64,000 nt of DNA. Origin: Zeimonas sp003577305. Its GTDB lineage: Bacteria; Pseudomonadota; Gammaproteobacteria; Burkholderiales; Burkholderiaceae_E. Positions 25,676 to 34,317 of the stretch are shown one piece after another. The position numbers were made by a program, and so were the translations under genes. The stretch spans positions 124,001 to 188,000 of the forward strand of contig SZOX01000004.1 in assembly GCA_030263385.1 (NCBI GenBank). The letters run 5' to 3'. Position 1 is the first letter of the stretch; each line of letters begins with the position of its first letter. A model generated the notes under the pieces. That model saw only the letters and a program-made list of their open reading frames with translations, was not told where the DNA came from and made no database searches.

Positions 25676-26875
25676 ATGGACGAACTGCAGTTGAAGCGAC
25701 CCGGGAAGGCGGCCGTGCCCGTCGCGGTCCCGGCTTTCGCGCTCTGGCAACTGGGCTTCCGGCCCTTCTACCTGCTGGCCAGCATCTTCAGCGCGATCAG
25801 CGTCGGCCTGTGGACGCTGCAGTACTCGGGTTGGCTCGAGGGCGCCTACCTGAAAGGGCCGCTGTGGCACGGCCACGAGATGCTGTTCGGCTACACGCTG
25901 GCAGTGATCGTCGGCTTCCTGCTCACCGCGGTGCGCAACTGGACCGGCCTGCCCACGCCCGCAGGAGCGCCGCTCGCCGCCCTGGCCGCGCTGTGGGTCC
26001 TCGGGCGCATCCTGGTGTTCACGCCCTGGAGCCTCGCCGCCGCGCTGGCAAACGCCGCCTTCCCGTTCGCGGCGGCGGCCATGATCGCCGCGCCGATCGC
26101 CCGCTCGCGCAATCGGCGCAACTACTTCTTCATCGCGCTGCTGGTGCTGTTCGGACTGATCGCGCTGGCCACCCACGCGGCGCTGAACGGCGTGGTCGAT
26201 GTGTCGCCGCTCTTCACGCTGCAACTGGCGCTCGACCTGGTCCTGTTCATCATGGTGGTGATGGCAGGGCGCGTCGTCCCGATGTTCACCAACAACGGGG
26301 TGCCCGGTGCCAACGCCACCCGCCGCCCCTGGATCGAACGGCTGGCGCTGGGCTCGATCATTGCGCTCTTCCTCGCCGATCACGTGCCGGCGATGCCGGC
26401 GCTCGCGGGAGCGGTGGCGCTCGTGGCGGCGATCGTGCACGCCGGGCGACTGGCGCTGTGGCAGAGCTGGCGCACGCTGCGTACGCCACTCGTGTGGGTG
26501 CTGCACCTCGCCTATGCCTGGATCGTGATCCACCTGCTGCTGCGCGCGCTGGCCGCGGCCGGATGGGTGGCCGAGCCGCTGGCGCTGCACGCGCTCACGC
26601 TGGGGGCGATCGGCGTGCTCACGATCGGCATGATCACCCGCACCGCGCGCGGGCACACCGCGCGGCCGCTGAAGGCCGACGGCTACGAAACCGCGGCCTA
26701 CCTGCTGGTGTGCGCCGCGGCGCTCGCGCGGGTGTTCGGGCCGATGCTGCTGCCGGCGTACTACGCGGCCTGCGTGCAGGTTTCGGGCCTGTTGTGGGTG
26801 GCGGCCTTCGGGCTCTATGCGGTGCGCTACTGGCCGGTACTCACGCGTCCGCGCCTGGACGGCAAGCCCGGCTAG
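25676..26875 (+). CDS. nnrS: NnrS-family heme/copper membrane protein
   Basis: A 399-residue polytopic protein with about 12 hydrophobic segments. The opening FALWQLGFRPFYLLASIFSA and the LWHGHEMLFGYTLAVIVGFLLTAV segment are the family signatures; conserved histidines (HGHE, TRTARGH, ALHALTLGAIG) are proposed metal ligands. NnrS proteins are associated with tolerance to nitric oxide and nitrosative stress in denitrifiers and pathogens; mechanism is unclear. The start is preceded by GGGGCGAG. No denitrification genes are present in the window. The close spacing to serA suggests a shared transcript without an obvious functional link. Confidence 0.92.
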   Translation: MDELQLKRPGKAAVPVAVPAFALWQLGFRPFYLLASIFSAISVGLWTLQYSGWLEGAYLKGPLWHGHEMLFGYTLAVIVGFLLTAVRNWTGLPTPAGAPLAALAALWVLGRILVFTPWSLAAALANAAFPFAAAAMIAAPIARSRNRRNYFFIALLVLFGLIALATHAALNGVVDVSPLFTLQLALDLVLFIMVVMAGRVVPMFTNNGVPGANATRRPWIERLALGSIIALFLADHVPAMPALAGAVALVAAIVHAGRLALWQSWRTLRTPLVWVLHLAYAWIVIHLLLRALAAAGWVAEPLALHALTLGAIGVLTIGMITRTARGHTARPLKADGYETAAYLLVCAAALARVFGPMLLPAYYAACVQVSGLLWVAAFGLYAVRYWPVLTRPRLDGKPG

Positions 26876-26992
26876 GAAACCCGCCGGTGTTTCGCGCGTC
26901 GCCCGCCGATCCGGCCGCCCGGTTCGCGGCCCTGATCGCGGCGTGGCCTGCCCGGTTACCATCGGGGTTTTCGAACCCACGCGAAAGGCCCC

Positions 26993-28414
26993 ATGGATCC
27001 GCACCGCACCCGCGTCGAACACGACCTGCTCGGCGATCGCGCCGTTCCCGACGATGCCTATTACGGCGTGCACACGCTGCGCGCGCTCGAGAACTTCCCG
27101 ATCAGCGACACGCCGATCTCGATCTATCCGGCGCTGATCCGCGCGCTGGCCTGCATCAAGCAGGCGGCGGCCATGGCCAACAGCGAACTGGGCCTGCTCG
27201 ACGAAGAGCGCGCCGGCTTCATCGTGCGCGCCTGCGAGGAGGTGCGCGAAGGCAGGCTGCACGGGCAGTTCGTCGTCGACGTGATCCAGGGCGGGGCCGG
27301 GACGTCGACCAACATGAACGCCAACGAGGTGATCTGCAACCGCGCGCTCGAGCTGATGGGGCGCTCGCGCGGCGACTACGCGGCGCTGCACCCGATCGAT
27401 CACGTCAACATGAGCCAGAGCACGAACGACGTCTATCCGACCGCGATCAAGCTCGCGGCCTGGTTCGACATCGCAGGGTTGATCGAGGCCATGGAGACCC
27501 TGCGAGGAGCCTTCGCGGACAAGGCGCGCGAATTCGCCGACGTGCTGAAGATGGGGCGCACCCAGTTGCAGGACGCGGTCCCGATGACGCTCGGTCAGGA
27601 ATTCACCACTTATGCAACGATGCTCGGCGAAGACCAGAAGCGGCTGCGCGAGGCGGCCGACCTGATCCGCGAGATCAACCTCGGCGCGACCGCGATCGGC
27701 ACCGGCATCACCGCGCACCCCGACTATGCGGCGCTCGTCTGCAGGCGCCTGTCCGAGGTCTCGGGAGTGCAGCTGATCACGGCACCCGACCTGATCGAGG
27801 CAACCCAGGATTGCGGCGGCTTCGTTCAGCTCTCGGGCGTGCTCAAGCGCGTCGCGGTCAAGCTGTCGAAGACCTGCAGCGACCTGCGGCTGCTCTCGTC
27901 GGGCCCGCGCGCCGGATTGAACGAGATCGACCTCCCCGCGATGCAGGCCGGCTCCTCGATCATGCCCGGCAAGGTCAATCCGGTCATCCCGGAAGTGGTC
28001 AACCAGATCGCCTACGAGGTGATCGGCAACGACGTCACCATCACTTACGCCGCCGAAGCCGGCCAGCTGCAGCTCAATGCCTTCGAGCCGATCATCGCGC
28101 ACAGCCTGTTCAAGAGCATCACGCACCTGCGCAACGGCTGCCTCACGCTGGCCGAGCGCTGCGTGCGCGGCATCACCGCGAACCGCGAGCGGCTGCGCGC
28201 GATGGTCGAGAACTCGATCGGCATCGTCACCGCGCTCAACCCGTACATCGGCTACGCCAATGCGAGCGCGGTGGCGGCCGAAGCGCACGCGACCGGCGGC
28301 TCGGTGCACGAGATCGTGCTCGCGCGCGGGCTGATGTCGCGCGAGGAGCTCGACCGCGTGATGCGCCCCGAGGAGCTGACGCGACCGCAGCCGATCCGCA
28401 CGCTGGCGAAGTGA
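26993..28414 (+). CDS. aspA: Aspartate ammonia-lyase
   Basis: A 473-residue member of the fumarase/aspartase superfamily (L-aspartate to fumarate + NH3). Signatures: GGAGTSTNMNANEVICNRA and HPIDHVNMSQSTNDVYPTA (substrate binding), MGRTQLQDAVPMTLGQEF, and GSSIMPGKVNPVIPE around residue 319, containing the catalytic serine loop. The N-terminal RVEHDLLGDRAVPDDAYYG is aspartase-type rather than fumarase-type. The length matches E. coli AspA (478). The 117-base leader contains a GGGTT-TTCG-AACCC stem-loop (26965-26978) just before the start. Confidence 0.94.
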   Translation: MDPHRTRVEHDLLGDRAVPDDAYYGVHTLRALENFPISDTPISIYPALIRALACIKQAAAMANSELGLLDEERAGFIVRACEEVREGRLHGQFVVDVIQGGAGTSTNMNANEVICNRALELMGRSRGDYAALHPIDHVNMSQSTNDVYPTAIKLAAWFDIAGLIEAMETLRGAFADKAREFADVLKMGRTQLQDAVPMTLGQEFTTYATMLGEDQKRLREAADLIREINLGATAIGTGITAHPDYAALVCRRLSEVSGVQLITAPDLIEATQDCGGFVQLSGVLKRVAVKLSKTCSDLRLLSSGPRAGLNEIDLPAMQAGSSIMPGKVNPVIPEVVNQIAYEVIGNDVTITYAAEAGQLQLNAFEPIIAHSLFKSITHLRNGCLTLAERCVRGITANRERLRAMVENSIGIVTALNPYIGYANASAVAAEAHATGGSVHEIVLARGLMSREELDRVMRPEELTRPQPIRTLAK

Positions 28415-28457
28415 GGGCAGGCGGCCCGGCGGACACCGTGCGCGCTGCGCCGCCCTG

Positions 28458-28904
28458 CTACTTCAGCTGCGCGCCGGCGGAGTCGAAGATTTCGACCGTG
28501 ACCGGTATGCCTGCCGCCACGCTCTGCGTGACGGTGCAGAACTGCTCGAACTGGCCGAGCACCCGATCGAGGTGCGCGAGCGAAGCGCCCGGCACGCCCA
28601 CGGTGAGGCGGGCCCGGATCGCGAGCACGCGCAGGCGGTTCTCGGCATTGCGGCCGATCTCCGCCGTGATTTCGGCCGACAGCGGCTCGGGCTGCTGCTT
28701 GAACTTGCGCAGCGCGAACAGCAGCGAACTGGACAGGCAGTTGCCGACCGACGACGCGAGCAGTTCGATCGGCGACGGACCGGCGCCCTGGCCGAGCGGC
28801 GGCGGCTCGTCGCCGATCAGGCGCGGCACTGCCTCCCCGAATCGGGCCTCGAACTGGTAGTCGCGCTGCTGCGCCAGGCGCACTGTCACCTTTTCCGCAC
28901 TCAT
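28458..28904 (-). CDS. OsmC-family protein
   Basis: A 148-residue small protein of the OsmC/Ohr fold, thiol peroxidases that reduce organic hydroperoxides. Two conserved cysteines are visible, in SSVGNCLSSSLLFALRK and QFEQFCTVTQSV, the pair used by OsmC/Ohr enzymes. The N-terminal part (MSAEKVTVRLAQQRDYQFEA) is divergent from classic OsmC and resembles YhfA-like subtypes, so the substrate is uncertain. It is convergent with aspA. The start was chosen at MSAEKV rather than the Arg-rich upstream ATG. Confidence 0.85.
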   Translation of the reverse strand: MSAEKVTVRLAQQRDYQFEARFGEAVPRLIGDEPPPLGQGAGPSPIELLASSVGNCLSSSLLFALRKFKQQPEPLSAEITAEIGRNAENRLRVLAIRARLTVGVPGASLAHLDRVLGQFEQFCTVTQSVAAGIPVTVEIFDSAGAQLK

Positions 28905-29085
28905 TTTCCGGGCTCTCCGACCTCGCATCGATCAACAGCGCGATCTTACGCGAGACCGATCGGTCGCGCGCCGAGCGTGGACATGCGGCCGGGCGCGACG
29001 CGCAGATCGGGCGCGCCGCGGCGGTCGCCGTCCGCGCCCGCCCGCGCTATGCTCGGGTTCCATCGGGTTTCGGGGCGACTCGCGC

Positions 29086-29667
29086 ATGCAGACCTGGCCG
29101 ACCGACCGCGCCGCCGCGCTCAGCGACGGGCTGTTTTCGATCGCTGCAACGCTGCTGGTGATCGACGTGCGGCTGCCGCCGGGCGAGGAGACATTCCACT
29201 GGACGATGCTCGGGCAGATCGCGCCGAGGATCCTCGGCTACCTGATCAGCTTCGTCGTGATCGGCCAGCTCTGGATCGCCCATCACCGCAAGCTGCGCAT
29301 GGTCGAGCGGATCGACGCCCGCGCGCTGTGGCTGAACCTGCTGTTCCTGATGCTCGTCGCGTTCATCCCGTTTCCCACCGCGGTGCTGAGCGAACACGGC
29401 AACCGCGACGCGGTGGTGTTCTATGCGGCGACGATCGTCGCCGCGTCGTCGATGCTGCTGCTGCTGTGGCTTCACCTCGGACGGCATCGCGACTGGCTCG
29501 TGCAGGGGCCGTCGCTGGCCGCGGAGTTCCGCCGCGAGGGCCGGCGCACGCTGCTGGTGCCGGCGGTCTTTCTGCTGTCGATGCCGCTGGCGTGGCTCGA
29601 TCCCGCCTGGGCCATGTATTCGTGGCTGCTGCTGTTGCCGGCGGCGCTGCTGCTGGGCCGGCGCTGA
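29086..29667 (+). CDS. TMEM175-family (DUF1211) potassium channel-like protein
   Basis: A 193-residue membrane protein with about six hydrophobic segments. The N-terminal motif DRAAALSDGLFSIAATLLVIDV corresponds to the R-x-x-x-FSDG filter motif of the TMEM175/DUF1211 family, with Leu replacing Phe. Bacterial homologues form K+-permeable tetramers. The sequence is truncated relative to two-repeat eukaryotic forms, which is normal for bacteria. Convergent with the GST gene, 16 bases apart. Confidence 0.82.
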   Translation: MQTWPTDRAAALSDGLFSIAATLLVIDVRLPPGEETFHWTMLGQIAPRILGYLISFVVIGQLWIAHHRKLRMVERIDARALWLNLLFLMLVAFIPFPTAVLSEHGNRDAVVFYAATIVAASSMLLLLWLHLGRHRDWLVQGPSLAAEFRREGRRTLLVPAVFLLSMPLAWLDPAWAMYSWLLLLPAALLLGRR

Positions 29668-29683
29668 AGCGCCGGGACCGGCG

Positions 29684-30397
29684 CTACGCGCCCTGCGGCG
29701 CGCTGCGATAGGGCTCGTAGAACGGCAGGAAGTCGTGCTCGGCCAGCGCCGCGTCGATCCACTCGCGCACCGCGACGCACTCGACGATGCGGCGCGCATA
29801 GGCCGCGCAGGCCGCGTCGAGCGGCACTGCGTAGGTGCGAAAGCGCAGCACCACCGGTGCGTAGAACGCGTCGGCGATGCCGAAGCCGCCGAACAGGAAC
29901 GGTCCGCCCGAGACTGCCAGGCAGTCGCTCCACAACTGCGTGACGCGGGCGACGTCGGCCCGCAGCGCCGGGTCTTCGACCAGCGCGCGCTGGCCGATCT
30001 GCGGCAGGCTCGCCTCGACGTTGAAGCCGAAGCGGCTGCGCAGCGCGGTGAAGCCCGAGTGCATCTCGGCGGTGACCGAGCGGGCGCGCGCGCGCGAGGC
30101 CGGTTGCGCGGGCCACAGGTGCAGCCCCGCGAAGCGTTCGGCCAGGAACTCGGCGATCGCCAGCGTGTCCCAGATCGCGAGCGGGGTTTCGTCGACCACT
30201 GCCTGCAGCACCGGCACCTTGCCGGCCGGGCTCACCGCGGCGAGCCGGCGCTTGAATCCGGAGTCGGGCGAGGGCGAGTCGAACCGGACCATCACCTCGT
30301 CGAAGTCGATGCCCACCTGGCGCATCAGCACCCAGGGGCGCATCGACCAGGACGAGTAGTTCCGGTTGCCGATGTACAGCGTCAACGCCTTGCCCAT
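29684..30397 (-). CDS. Glutathione S-transferase family protein
   Basis: A 237-residue cytosolic GST. The N-terminal thioredoxin-like domain begins ALTLYIGNRNYSSWSMRPWV, with the catalytic serine (SxR) typical of zeta-like and YfcF-like bacterial GSTs, and includes the cis-proline GKVPVL and the glutathione-binding WDTLAIAEFLAE. The alpha-helical C-terminal domain ends near FLPFYEPYRSAPQGA. ATG at 30397 (MGKALTLYIG) chosen; the upstream extension lacks homology. Specific substrate unknown. Confidence 0.9.
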   Translation of the reverse strand: MGKALTLYIGNRNYSSWSMRPWVLMRQVGIDFDEVMVRFDSPSPDSGFKRRLAAVSPAGKVPVLQAVVDETPLAIWDTLAIAEFLAERFAGLHLWPAQPASRARARSVTAEMHSGFTALRSRFGFNVEASLPQIGQRALVEDPALRADVARVTQLWSDCLAVSGGPFLFGGFGIADAFYAPVVLRFRTYAVPLDAACAAYARRIVECVAVREWIDAALAEHDFLPFYEPYRSAPQGA

Positions 30398-30498
30398 CTC
30401 CGCTGCTCCCGTTCGCCGTCGATTATCATCGTGCCCACCCACGCGGGGGCGCGGCGAGCCGATCGTATCGCGGCGCGCACCGGTACCGCTCATTATCC

Positions 30499-31581
30499 AT
30501 GACCAGCACGCGCCGCACGCCCCGCCATCGCAAGAAGATCGACCTCGCCCTGCAAGGCGGCGGCGCGCACGGGGCGTTCACCTGGGGCGTGCTCGACCGC
30601 CTGCTCGAGGACGAGCGCCTCGAGATCAGCGCGGTGAGCGGCTCGAGCGCCGGCGCGATGAACGCGGTGGTGATGGCTTCGGGCCTGATGGCGGGAGGGC
30701 GTCGCCAGGCGCGCGAGGCGCTGCGCAGCTTCTGGGCGAGCGTGGGTGCCTCCGCGCAGCTCAATCCGCTCAACGGCGGCCTGTTCGGTACGCTGTTCGC
30801 CAGCGCGGCGAAGTGGTCGCCGCTCGGCCAGTACCTCGACTTCGCCACGCAGGTGTTCTCGCCGTACCAGCTCAATCCGCTGAACCTCAATCCGTTGCGC
30901 CGGATGCTTGCCGACGTGGTCGACTTCGACGCCGTGCGGCGGTGCGACCGCATCGAGCTGTTCATCGGCGCCACGCAGGTGCGCTCGGGCCAGCTGCGGG
31001 TGTTCCGCAACGCCGAGCTGAGCGTCGACGTCGTGCTCGCCTCGGCCTGCCTGCCGATGGTGTTCCAGGCCATCGAGATCGACGGCGAAGCCTACTGGGA
31101 CGGCGGCTACATGGGGAACCCGACGCTGCTGCCGCTGGTGCACGAAGCCACCGCCACCGACGTGCTGCTGGTGCAGGTCAACCCGATCGAGTGCGACAAG
31201 GTGCCGACCCGCGCCCCGGAGATCATGGCGCGCATCGACGAGATCACCTTCAACGGCAGCCTGATCAAGGAGATGCGCTCGATCGCGCTGCTCAAGCGCC
31301 TGCTGCGCGACGAAGGGCGGCCGATCGAGCGCTATCGGGAACCGATGTTCCAGCGGGTGCACGACCTGCGGTTGCACCGGCTCGACGGCGGCGCCGAACT
31401 GGCGCGCGCGGGCAACGGCACCCGGATGGCGGCCGACCCGGCGACACTGTCGCGCCTGCACCGTCTCGGCTCGGCCGCCGCCGACGCGTGGCTGGCGCGC
31501 AATTTCGCGCACATCGGCCGGCGCTCGACGCTCGACCTGGTGCGCGAATTCTCCGGCGAATCCGTGTCGAGACGCGCCTGA
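30499..31581 (+). CDS. Patatin-like phospholipase
   Basis: A 360-residue acyl hydrolase with the patatin catalytic dyad: oxyanion loop GGGAHG (residues 20-25), nucleophile Ser50 in GSSAG (48-52) and the catalytic aspartate in YWDGGYMGNP. It lacks a signal peptide and a beta-barrel domain, so it is likely cytosolic or membrane-associated. Homologues in Burkholderiales act on phospholipids or short polyhydroxyalkanoates. The GST gene is divergent across 101 bases; gshA follows after 62 bases. Confidence 0.92.
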   Translation: MTSTRRTPRHRKKIDLALQGGGAHGAFTWGVLDRLLEDERLEISAVSGSSAGAMNAVVMASGLMAGGRRQAREALRSFWASVGASAQLNPLNGGLFGTLFASAAKWSPLGQYLDFATQVFSPYQLNPLNLNPLRRMLADVVDFDAVRRCDRIELFIGATQVRSGQLRVFRNAELSVDVVLASACLPMVFQAIEIDGEAYWDGGYMGNPTLLPLVHEATATDVLLVQVNPIECDKVPTRAPEIMARIDEITFNGSLIKEMRSIALLKRLLRDEGRPIERYREPMFQRVHDLRLHRLDGGAELARAGNGTRMAADPATLSRLHRLGSAAADAWLARNFAHIGRRSTLDLVREFSGESVSRRA

Positions 31582-31643
31582 TCGGGCATGCCCGATCGGA
31601 CCCGACCCGAACCGCACCGGCAAGCGGGTAAGATCGCGGCTGG

Positions 31644-33275
31644 ATGCTCACCGACCGACTTCATCGCCTTCCGCCCGACGTCCTGGGAAGACTCGCCCGC
31701 GGCATCGAGAAGGAGAGCCTGCGCGCGCACGGCGATGGCACGCTTGCCGATACGCCGCACCCGCGCGGTCTGGGCTCGGCGCTCACGCATCCGCACATCA
31801 CCACCGACTTCAGCGAGTCGCAGCTCGAACTGATCACCGGGGTGCACGCCGATGCGCGTTCCTGCCTGGCCGAACTCACCGCGATCCACCAGGAGGTGCA
31901 CCGGCAGATCGGCACCGACATCCTCTGGGCGGCAAGCATGCCGTGCGGGCTGCCGCCCGATGACGCGATTCCGCTCGCGCGCTACGGCACGTCCAACGTG
32001 GGCCGCGCGAAGACCGTCTATCGGCAGGGCCTGTCGCATCGTTACGGCAGGCGCATGCAGACGATTTCGGGCATTCACTACAACTTCTCGGTGCCCGAAG
32101 CGGCCTGGCCGATCCTGCAGCGCGCCGACGGCGACACCCGAGCCGAGCAGGACTATCGCACTGCGGCCTATTTCGGGCTGATCCGCAATTTCCGCCGGCG
32201 CTCGTGGCTGCTGCTGTACCTGTTCGGCGCCTCGCCCGCCGCCTGCAGCAGCTTCCTGGCAGGCCATCCGCATGGGCTGCAGAGCCTGGAAGGCGGCACG
32301 CTGCACCTGCCGTACGCGACCTCGCTGCGCATGGGCCCGCTCGGCTACCAGAGCGACGTGCAGTCGTCGCTGGCGGTGAGCTTCAACTGTCTGGAGAGCT
32401 ACTCGAAGTCGCTGTCTCGCGCACTCAGCGAGCCGTATCCGGCCTACGAACGCATCGGCATTCACGACGGCAACGGCCTGTATCGGCAACTTGCCACCAC
32501 GCTGCTGCAGATCGAGAACGAGTTCTACGGCACGATTCGCCCGAAGCGCACGATCAGGCCCGGCGAGCGCCCGCTGCGCGCGCTCGCCGAGCGCGGCGTC
32601 GAATACGTCGAGGTGCGTTGCCTCGACCTCGATCCGTTCAGCCCGATCGGCATCGAAGCGGCCACGCTCGATTTTCTCGATGTGTTCCTGCTCCACTGCC
32701 TGCTCGACGAGAGCCCGCCCGACACGCCCGACGAGATTGCCGCGATGTCGCGCAACCAGCACAAGGTGGCGCAGTTCGGCCGCGAGCCGGGGCTGCGCTT
32801 GCAGCGCGGCAACGAAGAAGTCGGCCTCGTCGAGTGGGGCAGGGCCTTGTTGCGCGAGTGCGTGCCAGTGGCCGATGCGCTCGATGCCGCCACGAACGGC
32901 GCCGCGCGTGCGGCGGCGGCCGGCAAGAGCGCAGGCGCCGGTGCCGCGGCGGGAGCCACGCCGCATCGCGACGCGCTCGCGGCCGCCGAGGCACTGCTGG
33001 CCGATCCTGCGCTCACGCCGTCGGCGCGCAGCCTGCGCGAGATGGCGCAGCGTTTCGACAACTCGTTCTCGCGCTTCGCGCTGGCCCAGTCGCTGCGGCA
33101 TCACGAGACGCTGCTGGCGCTGCCGTTCAGCAGCGAGACGCAGGCCCGGTTCGCGCGCATGGCCGAGGAGTCGCTCGCCGCGCAGCGGCGCATCGAAGCC
33201 GCCGACGACATGCCTTTCGAGAGCTGGCGGCAGCGCTACCTGGCCGGCGAGTTGCCGCTGCGCGACGCCCGCTGA
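31644..33275 (+). CDS. gshA: Glutamate-cysteine ligase
   Basis: A 543-residue proteobacterial class I GshA (ATP + Glu + Cys to gamma-glutamylcysteine), the first step of glutathione synthesis. Evidence: N-terminal RGIEKESLRAHGDGTLADTPHP, TDFSESQLELITG, the IHYNFSVPEAAW segment, and the C-terminal EYVEVRCLDLDPFSPIGI. The chain length is close to E. coli GshA (518); the excess is an Ala/Gly-rich insert (ARAAAAGKSAGAGAAAGAT, around residue 425). No gshB is in the window. A TAAGAT element lies close before the start. Confidence 0.95.
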   Translation: MLTDRLHRLPPDVLGRLARGIEKESLRAHGDGTLADTPHPRGLGSALTHPHITTDFSESQLELITGVHADARSCLAELTAIHQEVHRQIGTDILWAASMPCGLPPDDAIPLARYGTSNVGRAKTVYRQGLSHRYGRRMQTISGIHYNFSVPEAAWPILQRADGDTRAEQDYRTAAYFGLIRNFRRRSWLLLYLFGASPAACSSFLAGHPHGLQSLEGGTLHLPYATSLRMGPLGYQSDVQSSLAVSFNCLESYSKSLSRALSEPYPAYERIGIHDGNGLYRQLATTLLQIENEFYGTIRPKRTIRPGERPLRALAERGVEYVEVRCLDLDPFSPIGIEAATLDFLDVFLLHCLLDESPPDTPDEIAAMSRNQHKVAQFGREPGLRLQRGNEEVGLVEWGRALLRECVPVADALDAATNGAARAAAAGKSAGAGAAAGATPHRDALAAAEALLADPALTPSARSLREMAQRFDNSFSRFALAQSLRHHETLLALPFSSETQARFARMAEESLAAQRRIEAADDMPFESWRQRYLAGELPLRDAR

Positions 33276-33404
33276 ACTGGCGGGTGCCACACGCCAAGAC
33301 ATCGTCGACGCCACGACTATCGGGTCCTTTGTAGACTTCGGGGATGGATGCGGGGCGCACGAGGGCGCGTCTCCGACCTTCCGAACACGACAAGGAGGTA
33401 TCCG

Positions 33405-33875
33405 ATGCATCAGCGCCTCGACTACCGGCTCGCCTCGCCCGAGGCGTTCGAGGCCATGCTCCACGTCGAGCAGCAGGTCCACCGCAGCGGGCTGGAAGAG
33501 TCGCTGCTGGAACTGGTCAAGACCCGCGCCTCGCAGATCAACGGCTGCGCCTGGTGCCTAGACATGCACACGAAAGACGCACGCGCGCGCGGCGAAACCG
33601 AACAACGCCTGTACCTGATTTCGGCCTGGCGCGAAGCGCCGTGCTACAGCGAGCGCGAGCGCGCCGCGCTCGCCTGGACCGAAGCGGTGACGCAGGTTGC
33701 AGCCACGCACGACGTGCCCGATGCGGTCTACGAGGAGGCGCGCCGGCACTTCGACGAGAAGGCGCTGGTCGACCTGACGCTGGCGATCATCGCGATCAAC
33801 GGCTGGAACCGGCTCAACGTGGCCTTCCGCACCGAGGTCGGCAACTACGTGAGTCCGCACGCGGCGCCGCGTTGA
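33405..33875 (+). CDS. Carboxymuconolactone decarboxylase/AhpD-like protein
   Basis: A 156-residue alkylhydroperoxidase-D-like protein. The redox motif C48-A-W-C51 with His55 (CAWCLDMHTKDAR) places it in the AhpD/YciW-type peroxidase-related branch of the CMD fold rather than true decarboxylases. It follows a strong ribosome binding site (AAGGAGG seven bases before the ATG). A sigma-type extracytoplasmic regulator often accompanies this family; none is seen here. The convergent Mut7-C remnant ends 17 bases away. Confidence 0.9.
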   Translation: MHQRLDYRLASPEAFEAMLHVEQQVHRSGLEESLLELVKTRASQINGCAWCLDMHTKDARARGETEQRLYLISAWREAPCYSERERAALAWTEAVTQVAATHDVPDAVYEEARRHFDEKALVDLTLAIIAINGWNRLNVAFRTEVGNYVSPHAAPR

Positions 33876-33891
33876 CACGGCTGCCGCTTCG

Positions 33892-34269
33892 TCAGCGCAC
33901 TTGCCGGCCGGGCCCGCAGGGCGGCCGTGCCGGGGCTGCGCCGGCCACCTCGTCGACCACCGCGCGCAACCGGCGCGCCAGCCCCCCGAGATGCGCATCG
34001 GCGAGGAAGCGAGGGGGCGGGGCGCCGGCGGCGAGCACGGGCGGGGTCGCCGGAAAGACCTCCAGCGAATCGGTTTCGCGCAGCAGATGGCCGAGCGTGG
34101 CGGGATGCCCGTCGAGCAGGAGCCGGCCGACTTCCGTGTGCGGCACGCCGATTGCCTCGATCGCGTGCTTGGCGCTCGCGCGCCGGGCGCAGGGCCGGTC
34201 GAAGCTGCGATCGCGAAGCTCCGGTCGAAGGAGGTCGTTGAGTTCGCCGTGGAAGCGAAAGTGCGGCAT
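33892..34269 (-). pseudogene. Truncated Mut7-C RNase gene (ubiquitin-fold N-terminus only)
   Basis: The 125 codons start MPHFRFHGELNDLL and give a complete N-terminal ubiquitin-like domain (KHAIEAIGVPHTEVGRLLLDG, EVFPATPPV) followed by the first strand and helix of the Mut7-C nuclease domain (PRFLADAHLGGLARRLR). Family members continue for about 120 more residues with further catalytic aspartates and a zinc knuckle. Here, after LARRLR the frame reads AVVDEVAGAAPARPPCG and stops, so the nuclease is lost. The sequence is divergent from the helicase (48 bases between starts). A short residual product could be made, but RNase activity is not expected. Confidence 0.7.
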
Positions 34270-34317
34270 CGGTCGGGGCTGTGGCAAGCTGCTCGCAAGA
34301 AGGGGCGAGGCACCAGC

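Noticed and set aside
22736..28309. A minus-strand frame of 1857 codons across serA, nnrS and aspA, and a similar plus-strand frame of 1942 codons at 23032-28860
   Set aside because: Both are antisense or out-of-frame shadows of recognised genes and show no protein-like motifs.
33901..34317. N-terminal extension of the helicase frame (139 codons)
   Set aside because: This sequence is the complement of the Mut7-C remnant; the helicase homology starts at MDDNAAASLVPG with a ribosome binding site at 34318.
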